From: BOG-908 sp963692875
GTDB taxonomy: Bacteria > Pseudomonadota > Alphaproteobacteria > Acetobacterales > Acetobacteraceae
Assembly (NCBI GenBank): GCA_965198755.1
Contig: OZ240673.1
Coordinates: 3,100,001-3,164,000, forward strand
Direction of reading: 5' to 3'
Length of the DNA stretch: 64,000 bases
Position 1 is the stretch's first letter. Each line of letters starts with the position of its first letter. The position numbers and the translations under genes are program-made. Below, one piece after another: positions 17,082 to 26,357 of this stretch. Under the pieces are notes generated by a model that was given only the letters and a program-made list of their open reading frames with translations, did not search any database and was not told where the DNA came from.

Positions 17082-17175
17082 GGAAGGAAGGCAAGGCCTT
17101 CTTTTCTGAAGAAAAGAAGCAAAAGACTTTTGGTCCTGCTGTCGCGGAGGTTTCTGCAACGCGCGCTCTTAGGAC
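17082..17175 (-). repeat. AB element 10 (B half)
   Basis: Intact B arm with the CTTTTCT/AGAAAAG hairpin, GCAAAAGACTTTTGG, the CTGTCGCGGAGG box and a centre ending at GCGCGCTCTTAGGACC. No A arm follows. Confidence 0.9.
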
Positions 17176-17233
17176 CTCACGGAGGAACCGCCTGGTCTGG
17201 CTGTTCTACCAACGATCCCGAGTGCAGACCTGG

Positions 17234-17361
17234 AGCAAGCAGCCAAGCAGCTCTCTTTGTCGAAAATTTTTGTTCCCTTGGACGTGCGTTGCAGGAGACC
17301 CCGCGACAGCAGGACCAAAAGTCTTTTGCTTCTTTTCTTCAGAAAAGAAGGCCTTGCTTCC
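17234..17361 (+). repeat. AB element 11 (A arm decayed, B intact)
   Basis: The A arm is shortened to CAGCTCTCTTTGTCG then AAAATTTTTGTTCCC. The centre CCGCGACAGC and the B arm with AGTCTTTTGC are intact. Together elements 9-11 occupy 16941-17361; I see no gene in 16886-17583. Confidence 0.85.
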
Positions 17362-17583
17362 CGGGCTCCAAACAATCTGCGTTCCTCATGTGGCAGCCTG
17401 CCCGGTGTCCACTGCGCCGCCTCGCTTCCCAGCACATCAGATGACCGCCTACGCTGCAGGCATCTCGATCGCAATCCGGATCAACATGCCGAACGTGGAC
17501 AGGTCGGGTTCGACATCGCCTCAGGCTTAGGAGTCCTGCAGTGGCTGCCCATGCGACAGGAACGTGTTTGCCTGCTCTGTGCA

Positions 17584-19947
17584 CTAGAACTTCACACGCA
17601 CACCGCCGAAGAACCCGAGCGGCGCCGCAAGGCTGTAGCTGCGCGGATTGGTTGCGTTCGGCGCCTGCGAGAGAAACACGGACGTGGTCGGCGCGAACGT
17701 ACCGTACGTCGAGTAGCGTCGGTCGAGCAGGTTCTGGACGTTGAAGAACACTTGCAGCCGTTTCGTCACGTCGTAGGTGCTGTGCAGGTTCATGACGTAG
17801 AACCCGGGCAGGCGCGGCGTCAGGTTTGCTTCGTCGCCGAACAAGTACTGTCCGCTTTGATACTGGCCGTCGATGCCCGCGTGCCACGCCGGCGTCAGCA
17901 CGCCGTCCACGCCGAACTTGAACACGTTGCGCGGCACGCCGGGTAGTTGGTCGCCCGGCCGGATGGTGACGTTGCCGTTCGCGTCCTGATCCGGGTTGCT
18001 GCCGCCGGACTCCACGTAGCCAGTCTGGAACGTGGCGTCGGTGAACGTGTAAGCGACGTAGCCGGAGATGCGGCCCAGGTGCAGGTCGACCCGCGCCGAA
18101 CCGCCCTCTCGCCTGGTCTGGCCGATGTTGGCGAAAAAGGCCCGGTTCAAGGTGACGCTGTTGATGAAGGCGATGTCGTCGTCCGAATCGGTGCGGAACA
18201 GGCTGAGGTCGTAGCCGAGCCGCGCGCCTGACGCCACTTCGGCATGGCCGCGCAATCCGGCTTCCACCGTGTGCGCGACCACCTGCTTGAGGTCGGGGTC
18301 GCCCACGAAGAAATTGGCTAAGCTACAAGAATTTTCCGGACCGGCGCAGGAAAGCTCGGCCGGCGTTGGTGCCCGGTTGGCCTCCGAATAGCCGGCATAG
18401 ACGGTCAGCGCCGGGGAGACCTCGTAGGTGAGGCCGGCGGCCGGGTTGAAGCGCGCGTAGGCGTGGTTGCCGGTGAGGTCGCCGCCGCCCTGGTCGCGCA
18501 GGTCGATCTCCGCAAAGTTGAAGCGGCCGGAAACGGTGGCGGCCAGCGCGTCCGTCAGGTTCAGCGTGTCCGACGCAAAGCCGCCTGCGTAGAAGTCGGT
18601 GATTGCCACACGGACGGGAACGTTGTTGCCCGGCTCGTCGATCACCACGCCCGGCCCGACATACACGCGGGTGACCGGCGTTACCCCGCCGATGAACGCA
18701 GTGGCGGAGAACTCCGTCTGTGCACCGTCGAACGAGGCGCCGGCAATCAGGTGGTTCTTCAAACCGAACAGGTTGCCGGTGTCCGTCAGCTGGGAAGCGG
18801 CGCCATAGGCATTTGTGTTGGTCGTGTTGACGTCGAGTTCGTTATACGCAGCGTTGTTGCCGAGGTAGGCGGGGATGGCGGCACCGTGGCGAGTGGTGCT
18901 CAGCATGCCCGGGCCTTGACACAGCAGGTTGCTGCCGTCGTCGCACGGCGTGTCGTTCGGCGAGTTGCCGTTCACCACGTGCTGCTGGAAGTAGTCGTAA
19001 TACGCCTGCGCCTGCACGGACAGCACGTCGCTGACCTCGATGTTGATACGAAACGCCGCCTGGATGGTGCGGTTGTCGATACCATTCGGCGCGGTGAACT
19101 GCGCCTGCGAGTCGACCGCCAGAAGCTGCACGGGCGCGGTGCCGGGGCCGTTGATGACCGAGTTGGCGGCGCTCAGGTCGAAGTGCATCTCGACGCCGTT
19201 GGTCTTTACCCCGTAATCGCCGAAGACGTTCTGGATGTCGGTCGATTGCAGGTCACGCCAGCCATCCTGATGAACGACGCTGCCGGCGACGTACAATGCC
19301 TGGTTGCCGCTTTGCACGCCGTACTGGACGTCACCCTGCACCGTACCGACCGCGCCGCCGGATAAGTCCGCCTGGCCGCCCGCGTAGGTGAATCCGTCCT
19401 TCAGTGCCACGTTGAAGGAACCGCCGAGCGCGTTCAGGCCGAACAACGGGTTCGACCCCTCCACGTTGATCTTGGAGATGGCCACGTCGGGGATCAGGTC
19501 CCAGTTCACCGTGTCGCCGAACGCCTGGTTGAAGCGCGTGCCATTTACGTACACCGCAACGCCCTGCGAGGTTCCTTGCAGCGGAGACACCTCGAAACCG
19601 TTATAGAACAGTGACGGCTGATACGGATTGCCCGACGCGCTGTCGAGGTTGATGCCGGCAACCTGCGTGTTCAGCGCTTGCAGAACGTCAGGTGCGCCTT
19701 CGCGGGTGATGTTCGCGCTGTCGAGCACCTGCGTGTTCACCGGGATGCTGTTACGGTCCACGCCACTGCCGAGCAATGGGCTGGTGCCGACCACGGTGAT
19801 CTCCTCGACCGGACTGGCACTCGCCGGCGTGCTGGGAACCGTCGCCGGAACAGCGGATGGCGGCACAGTCTGAGCCGAGACGCGATACGCAGTAAGCGCG
19901 GGCAGCGCAGCCGCCGTCATCAACATCAGCCGATACCGGACTCGCAT
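17584..19947 (-). CDS. TonB-dependent outer-membrane receptor
   Basis: A 787-residue outer-membrane transporter: signal peptide (MRVRYRLMLMTAAALPALTA), plug domain (EEITVVGTSPLLGSGVDRN, a TonB-box-like start; ALNTQVAGINLDSASGNPYQ; LFGLNALGGSFNVALKDGFT), then a long beta-barrel ending GFFGGVRVKF with the terminal aromatic typical of outer-membrane proteins. Barrel blocks AAGLTYEVSPALTVYAGYSEA and NRAPTPAELSC are family hallmarks. The substrate (iron chelate, cobalamin or other) cannot be read from sequence. A run of nine G lies 8 bases before the ATG, between it and a GGAG. The gene separates sppA from rpsA. Confidence 0.9.
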   Translation of the reverse strand: MRVRYRLMLMTAAALPALTAYRVSAQTVPPSAVPATVPSTPASASPVEEITVVGTSPLLGSGVDRNSIPVNTQVLDSANITREGAPDVLQALNTQVAGINLDSASGNPYQPSLFYNGFEVSPLQGTSQGVAVYVNGTRFNQAFGDTVNWDLIPDVAISKINVEGSNPLFGLNALGGSFNVALKDGFTYAGGQADLSGGAVGTVQGDVQYGVQSGNQALYVAGSVVHQDGWRDLQSTDIQNVFGDYGVKTNGVEMHFDLSAANSVINGPGTAPVQLLAVDSQAQFTAPNGIDNRTIQAAFRINIEVSDVLSVQAQAYYDYFQQHVVNGNSPNDTPCDDGSNLLCQGPGMLSTTRHGAAIPAYLGNNAAYNELDVNTTNTNAYGAASQLTDTGNLFGLKNHLIAGASFDGAQTEFSATAFIGGVTPVTRVYVGPGVVIDEPGNNVPVRVAITDFYAGGFASDTLNLTDALAATVSGRFNFAEIDLRDQGGGDLTGNHAYARFNPAAGLTYEVSPALTVYAGYSEANRAPTPAELSCAGPENSCSLANFFVGDPDLKQVVAHTVEAGLRGHAEVASGARLGYDLSLFRTDSDDDIAFINSVTLNRAFFANIGQTRREGGSARVDLHLGRISGYVAYTFTDATFQTGYVESGGSNPDQDANGNVTIRPGDQLPGVPRNVFKFGVDGVLTPAWHAGIDGQYQSGQYLFGDEANLTPRLPGFYVMNLHSTYDVTKRLQVFFNVQNLLDRRYSTYGTFAPTTSVFLSQAPNATNPRSYSLAAPLGFFGGVRVKF

Positions 19948-19954
19948 CTCGACG

Positions 19955-19963
19955 CCCCCCCCC
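19955..19963 (-). promoter_or_regulatory. Nine-G homopolymer between Shine-Dalgarno and TonB-receptor start
   Basis: On the minus strand GAGGAGC is followed by nine G, then CGTCGAG and the ATG. An in-frame upstream ATG at 19989 reads through this tract. A change in tract length would alter SD spacing and break the longer frame, as in phase-variable surface proteins. Contingency function is inferred only. Confidence 0.4.
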
Positions 19964-20351
19964 GCTCCTCTTGCCGCATTTGTGCGCATGAAGCAGGCGC
20001 GATGACAAAGGTCGGACGTCCCGAGAAACGCCGCCTACTATTTTCAATTCCTGCTTTGTGCTGATGCCAACATCCAAGTCAATCCGAATTAGACGGCGCT
20101 CGACGGGAGACCAGCAATACTAAAGCGCCAGGTAGCGCGGTGCCGCTTCACGGCTTTGCAACATAGTCGAGCGTGGTCGTGATATGCGTTTGGTAGGAGG
20201 CTTTCTCAATCGCGCCGGTATTGTTCAGACCTGCCGTTGCCACCAAAAGAAAGCAGCGACTGCACTTTGTTTCCTGGCCATGAAGCGCAGTGAACTCGAC
20301 CAACGTGGCTTTTCATGCCGCACTGCAGAAGTCACCGTCGAAAAACGCTAA

Positions 20352-20486
20352 GAAAGCAAGGCCGGCTTTTTTGAAAAAAGCAGCAAAAAACTTTTATCCC
20401 TGCTGTCGCGGAGGTTTCTGCAGCTTGTAACCAAGGAACAAAAGTTTTTTGGTTCTTTTTTTCAAAAAAGAATCGCTTCGCTTGCT
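20352..20486 (-). repeat. AB element 12 (full, B-to-A)
   Basis: The B arm hairpin has a changed stem (CGGCTTTTTT/GA/AAAAAGCAG). Centre CTGCTGTCGCGGAGG; A arm of the TTTTTT class ending GAATCGCTTCGCTTGC. Free-standing, not touching a gene. Confidence 0.93.
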
Positions 20487-20881
20487 GTAAATTGATCGAG
20501 ATACCGGCATTGCGGAACATTGTAGCAGTAACGGTAACGGCGAGCCGATCGACCACAAGATCGGTCAGCGCCAGCAGCATGACTATACACTAAAACTCGC
20601 GAGCGCTCACGCCGTCTAACCAGGTGCGGCTGCCTCGAACGCGACGCAGCAGGTCCTGTCGAAAAATGCGCACCGGGCTTGTAAACTCTGGAAGCGGGGT
20701 TGTTCATCGATCGATTTCTGAACATCCCGAGGATTCTGTGGGTCTCTTCTACGGCTTCGCCGAGTCTTGCAAAGCCGGTTCCATCGGCACAGGCGCACCA
20801 GCAGCGGGCGCGCTGCATTCACTGTGCCGAAGCACGCCCGTGTGGAACGGGCCAGGAGCACAGCCCCTGACCCGTCATCTC

Positions 20882-22624
<1,743 letters not shown>

Positions 22625-23164
22625 GTGGGTGGAATGTTCCTGTCGTGAGCGTCCCGGCTGGCCGGGCTCGGTCAGTGGTGTGCGCCTGGCCGGGAGACCG
22701 GTGTCAGACGGCGTGCCTGCGACGCAGGCCGGGTGAACGAAAACAGGCCCGAAGCCTGTAGGCCGGACCGTACGTGACGGGACATAATACAACAGTTTGG
22801 TAAGTCAACATAAAACGAGCCCTCGAGTGCGTGCTGCATCGTGGCCCGCCTTGGCCGGCGCGTGACAACGGCCGCGCTGCTGGCCAGACACCGCAACTGC
22901 AGGTTGAAAGAGCGGCTGCCCGACAATTGCCGCCGCGGATCTCTCCTGTTTGAGGGCCGGTTTCGCAAAGCGACCAGGGCGACACCAGTTTCGAGTCATC
23001 CTCGGCAGCTTTGTAAGCGAACACCGGCCGACGCCCTCGCTTCGCTCAGTCAGCTCGTGGCCGTGCTGCCGCCGCATGGCTTGGCCGCAGAAAAGCCGTT
23101 GTATGTTACAAACGTCTGCGCCACATTCAATCCTGGGTTGAGACATTAGCGAAAAAGAAACGCC
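22625..23164. promoter_or_regulatory. rpsA leader and upstream spacer
   Basis: On the minus strand TATTAT at 22784-22789 could be a -10 box, with TTGACT 13 bases upstream (too short a spacer to be convincing). The rpsA leader contains a small hairpin (AGGC/CCGAA/GCCT). Otherwise no gene is visible. Confidence 0.3.
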
Positions 23165-23374
23165 ATGGCACGAGTCTACCTGGGTGTCGTCTGGAACGGC
23201 CCAGACCGGCCGACCATACTGACCGGCTTCAAGGGCACTATAGAGTGGGTGTCAACGATCGGCGGCTCCATACTTCCTGAAACCGGCGAGGACGTGCCGG
23301 ATACGCTGGTCGACGGCCAGGGCCGCTGCCTGGCGCGCCCGGCTGAGCCTTTAGGGGACCACCGGGCTCGGTGA
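23165..23374 (+). CDS. Hypothetical 69-residue protein
   Basis: An open frame MARVYLGVVWNGPDRPTILT... preceded by GAAAAAGAAACGCC, a weak purine-rich stretch. Not recognised; no motif, signal or membrane segment. It sits alone between rpsA and AB element 13 and could be spurious. Confidence 0.3.
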   Translation: MARVYLGVVWNGPDRPTILTGFKGTIEWVSTIGGSILPETGEDVPDTLVDGQGRCLARPAEPLGDHRAR

Positions 23375-23412
23375 CCTCGGATTGATTACTTGAACGGACG
23401 TTTGTTCGGGCG

Positions 23413-23562
23413 AGGAAGTAAGCAAGCAGTTCTTTTTTGAAAGAAAGAACCAAAAAACTTTTGCTCCGTCCGGTGTATCGTTTGAGGCGTGCTGTTTCAG
23501 CTTTCGGCGACAGCACTGCCAGAAGCTTTTTGCTTCTTTTTCTTGAAGAAGGGTTTGCTTCT
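23413..23562 (+). repeat. AB element 13 (full, A-to-B, long centre)
   Basis: Member of the long-centre subgroup: GGTGTATCGTTTGAGGCG ... TTTCAGC, then GGCGACAGC. Arm B is diverged (CTTCTTTTTCTTGAAGAAGG). Contains the stop codon of the nrfD-like gene. Confidence 0.92.
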
Positions 23563-24612
23563 ACGCCGCCGCGCGTCCGGCAGGTTCGCCGGTTGAGAAA
23601 ACCGGAAGCTGATCTCCGGCCGTGCCGCGGACGACGCCCCCGCTTCCATGATCGAGACGCGCAGCAGCAGGCTGCCCCCCAGCATCGCCAACGAGGCAAG
23701 CCGGCTGCTCCTGCTGCCGAACGCCAGGCTCGCCAGCTTGAGCCCCAGCGGCAGCGCAGCGCCCAACCCGGTGGCTCCCACCGCTTCCACCGCGCCCCAG
23801 CCGCCGTGCAACGCCTCTTCGACGCCCGTCTCCCGGTAGCTGCGGTGCGAGCGGACCGTGGCGGCAAGCTCGATCGCCAGGGCCGCCACGCTGAGCGCGT
23901 CCAACGCCCGCCGAGAGCGCGCCGAGCACCTGCCGAGCGAGAGCGCCGCCGCAGCCGAGGCGACGGACGAGCTGCCGAACCTTATGGCCATGGATTGCGG
24001 CGCCGCCGCCCATAGCGGCGTGCTGGTGGCGGCGAGCAGTGACGCGGTGTAGGTGGACAGCCCGGCGCCGGCCAGGGCTGCCGGCAGTTGCGCCACCCGC
24101 GCCAGCCGCCACGGCCAGCCCCAGCGGGGGCGCAGGTCGGCCACCGCCTGCGCACCGGCGGCCAGGAACGCCGGGCCCATGAACGCGGTCAGGATCCAGG
24201 TGCCGATCGACATCGGCGAGGTGCCCTTGGCAACCCGCCACATGTTGTAGAAGCGCTGCGGCGTGTGCAGGTCCCAGACCAGCAGCGCCGAGCCGAGCGT
24301 AGGCGCCAGCAGCCCGAGGTAGCGCGAGCGCCTGCCGAGCGGTCGCGCCGCGTGCCCCTGCATCGCCTCGGCCGCAGCACCGATGATGGCGGCGCTGCCC
24401 GACAGTCCGGCCAGCATCACGTAGCCGCCCACCACCCAGTTGTTGAACGGCGCCGGCTTGAGTTGCGAGCGGCCGTAATAGGTGGGCCCGTCCCACTTGC
24501 CGGGCCGGCGGATCGTGTCGTGGGCGTCGCGTCCCACCTCGGGTTTTTCGTCCGGATCGTAGGCGGCGGGCGTGCGCGAATGGCGCGGCGGCAGGATTTT
24601 CATGAGCGGCAC
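23497..24612 (-). CDS. NrfD/PsrC-family membrane subunit of formate dehydrogenase
   Basis: A quinone-reducing integral membrane subunit partnered with the Fe-S and catalytic subunits nearby. The 371-residue frame starts MPLMKILPPRHSRTPA, then NWVVGGYVMLAGLSGSAAII and further spans with VWDLHTPQRFYNMWRVAKGTSPMSIGTW, a diagnostic NrfD block near residue 115 (shown here in part). The last 24 or so residues (KPFFKKKKQKASGSAVAES) are translated AB element 13, so the native C-terminus is lost. ATG 24612, or ATG 24603 (MKILPP). Confidence 0.85.
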   Translation of the reverse strand: MPLMKILPPRHSRTPAAYDPDEKPEVGRDAHDTIRRPGKWDGPTYYGRSQLKPAPFNNWVVGGYVMLAGLSGSAAIIGAAAEAMQGHAARPLGRRSRYLGLLAPTLGSALLVWDLHTPQRFYNMWRVAKGTSPMSIGTWILTAFMGPAFLAAGAQAVADLRPRWGWPWRLARVAQLPAALAGAGLSTYTASLLAATSTPLWAAAPQSMAIRFGSSSVASAAAALSLGRCSARSRRALDALSVAALAIELAATVRSHRSYRETGVEEALHGGWGAVEAVGATGLGAALPLGLKLASLAFGSRSSRLASLAMLGGSLLLRVSIMEAGASSAARPEISFRFSQPANLPDARRRRSKPFFKKKKQKASGSAVAES

Positions 24613-24633
24613 CTTTGCTCGGCGTTTACGAGT

Positions 24634-24890
24634 CGTATCCTCCGCCGGTCCAACCGGCTACGCCGGGCGGCTCGCCGCGCAGGGCGCAGGACTCCGGCAA
24701 CTGAGCACCGGCGTGGCGGGTCGCAGACTCGCTCGATGACGCCTTGGCTAAGTTGTGTTCACTGGTCGTGTCCTCTGCCGACGCTACCGGCTACGCCGGC
24801 GCGGCGGGCGGCTGGCCCGCACGGCGCGGGACGCCGGCAGCCGGGCGTCGGCATGGCGGATATCAGAACCGCCAACAGACGCCTCGGCCG
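24634..24890 (-). repeat. Diverged tandem duplication (period 133 bp) of the fdhB 3' end
   Basis: Copy starting near 24767 includes the true fdhB tail; the copy from 24634 lies in the fdhB-nrfD spacer. Shared blocks include ACCGGCTACGCC, GGGCGGCT and CGTRTCCTCYGCCG. Translated, the tail SDIRHADARLP is mirrored by SATRHAGAQLP. The copy has accumulated many changes. Confidence 0.7.
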
Positions 24891-25866
24891 CGAACAGGGT
24901 CAGCGCGGTCAGCGCCAGCGTGGCCACCGCGGCGAGCCCGGCGGCCAGCGCCGGCATCACACGGTTGGACGCGCGGGTGGGTGCGACCGGCAGGTTGTAG
25001 CGCTCCGGCCGGTCAGTCAGCAGGAAGAACGCGTTGAGGTGGCCCAGGCCGCCGGTAGCGCCCGGCGCGCCGGGCGTGCCGTAGAGGTAGGCGCTGCCCA
25101 CGCCCAGCCCGTGCAGCGTCTCGACGCGGGCGGCGGCGCGCTGTTGCAGGTCGGTGATCTCGCCGAACTGGATGCTGTCGGTGGGGCAGGATTTCGCACA
25201 GGCCGGTTCCAGCCCGCCCTTCAGCCGGTCGTAGCACAGCGTGCATTTGTGCGCCTTGCCGTCGGCGGTCGAGAGCTCCACCACGCCGAACGGGCAGGCC
25301 GGCACGCAGTAGCCGCAGCCGTTGCAGATGTCCTGCTGCACCACGATCGTGTCGAACTCGGTCCGGAACAGCGCGCCGGTGGGGCAGGCTTCCAGGCAGG
25401 GCGCGTTGTGGCAGTGCTTGCACACGTCGCTCATCATCAGCCAGCCGCTCTGGAAGGCGGCCTGGTCGTTGCCGCGCACGCCGCCCGCCGCCTGCGCGTC
25501 GCTCCCGTGCGCGTGCCCCGCTTGCGCGTGCCCTGGCTGCGCGTGCCCACCGCAGCCGCTCGCCTGCTCCGTCGCGCGCATGTCCGGCTGCTCGACGAAC
25601 GCCACGTGGCGCCAGGTGTTGGCCGACAGCGACCCGGTGTTGTCGAAACTCTGACCGGTCAGCCCGATGTTGTCCGCCGGCAGGCTGTTCCACTCCTTGC
25701 ACGCCACCTCGCAGGCCTTGCAGCCGATGCACACGGTGGTGTCGGTGAAGAAGCCGTAGGATTTGCCTGGCTCGATCAGGACGTGCGCGGTCAGTTCCGA
25801 CTCGTTGGGGATCATTCCCGGCATCTGCGAGAGGGCGTGGTCGGGGGCGCGGGCATGCATGTCCAT
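24784..25866 (-). CDS. Formate dehydrogenase iron-sulfur (beta) subunit
   Basis: Carries electrons from the catalytic subunit to the membrane subunit. The 360 residues contain four [4Fe-4S] motifs: CIGCKACEVACKEWN, CKHCHNAPCLEACPTGAL, CNGCGYCVPACPFGVVE, and CTLCYDRL ... CAKSCP. A C-terminal hydrophobic segment (LAAGLAAVATLALTALTLF) resembles the anchor of FdnH. Between motifs one and two there is an unusual Gly-His-Ala-rich insert (GHAQPGHAQAGHAHG). ATG 25866 lies 5 bases after the small gene upstream. Its 3' end is duplicated in the spacer before nrfD. Confidence 0.92.
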   Translation of the reverse strand: MDMHARAPDHALSQMPGMIPNESELTAHVLIEPGKSYGFFTDTTVCIGCKACEVACKEWNSLPADNIGLTGQSFDNTGSLSANTWRHVAFVEQPDMRATEQASGCGGHAQPGHAQAGHAHGSDAQAAGGVRGNDQAAFQSGWLMMSDVCKHCHNAPCLEACPTGALFRTEFDTIVVQQDICNGCGYCVPACPFGVVELSTADGKAHKCTLCYDRLKGGLEPACAKSCPTDSIQFGEITDLQQRAAARVETLHGLGVGSAYLYGTPGAPGATGGLGHLNAFFLLTDRPERYNLPVAPTRASNRVMPALAAGLAAVATLALTALTLFAAEASVGGSDIRHADARLPASRAVRASRPPRRRSR

Positions 25867-25871
25867 GCGCG

Positions 25872-26096
25872 TCAGACCGGCAAGGCGAGCGAGTGGGCGA
25901 TGTTGCCGATCATGTTCCGTCCGACGCTGTAGGAGACGCGCACGCGCGACTGGTTGGCCTGCAGGGCCGGCAGTTGCCGCGGCTCCGTGCCGCAGAGGTA
26001 ATCGAGTATGAACAGGTGGCCCACGCCGTCGTCGTCGGTGAGCTGGAAGCGGCTTTCCTGCACGATGGTAACGACACCCTCCATAAACTTCGACAT
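25872..26096 (-). CDS. Small conserved-looking protein of the formate dehydrogenase operon
   Basis: A 74-residue protein starting MSKFMEGVVTIVQESRFQLT, with VGHLFILDYLCGTEPRQLP and no membrane segment. Not recognised by name. It lies 5 bases before the Fe-S subunit gene and so is probably co-translated; a role in assembly or binding of the dehydrogenase is inferred from position only. Confidence 0.65.
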   Translation of the reverse strand: MSKFMEGVVTIVQESRFQLTDDDGVGHLFILDYLCGTEPRQLPALQANQSRVRVSYSVGRNMIGNIAHSLALPV

Positions 26097-26130
26097 GTTT
26101 TGCGTATCCCGGCTGACGGCACTTAGGACG

Positions 26131-26286
26131 AAAGGCAAGGCAAGCGGTTCTTTTTTGAAAAAAAGAACCAAAAAACTTTTGTTTCCGTCGGGCGTGCCGT
26201 GGTGAAACTTGTCGTTTCAGCCGTCCGCGACAGCTTACGAAAAGCTTTTTGCTTCTTTTTCTCGAAAAAGAAGGCCTTGCTTTCTT
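26131..26286 (+). repeat. AB element 14 (full, A-to-B, long centre)
   Basis: Lies in the divergent promoter region between the small fdh gene and the catalytic subunit gene. Long centre with GTGAAAC/TTGTC/GTTTCAG, itself a hairpin, then CCGTCCGCGACAGC. Arm B of the GCTTTTTGC / CTCGAAAAA class. Confidence 0.95.
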
Positions 26287-26357
26287 GTTTTCACGAGTTC
26301 GTGGATTGCCGCCAGGCCAGCCGTCAGCAAGTGATCCCTAGCCGCCAGGAGTCCGCT

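Larger units (their letters stand above)
19948..20881. other. Long spacer between TonB receptor and rpsA
   Basis: About 930 bases with no gene I can support. It holds AB element 12 and the leader of the receptor gene. The short open frames here overlap the element or lack recognisable features. Confidence 0.5.

Noticed and set aside
20100..20350. Transposase remnant in the spacer before AB element 12
   Set aside because: No DDE-type motif, terminal repeats or convincing reading frame could be seen.
22784..22818. Strong sigma-70 promoter for rpsA
   Set aside because: TTGACT and TATTAT are present but only 13 bases apart, so it is only mentioned as a weak candidate.
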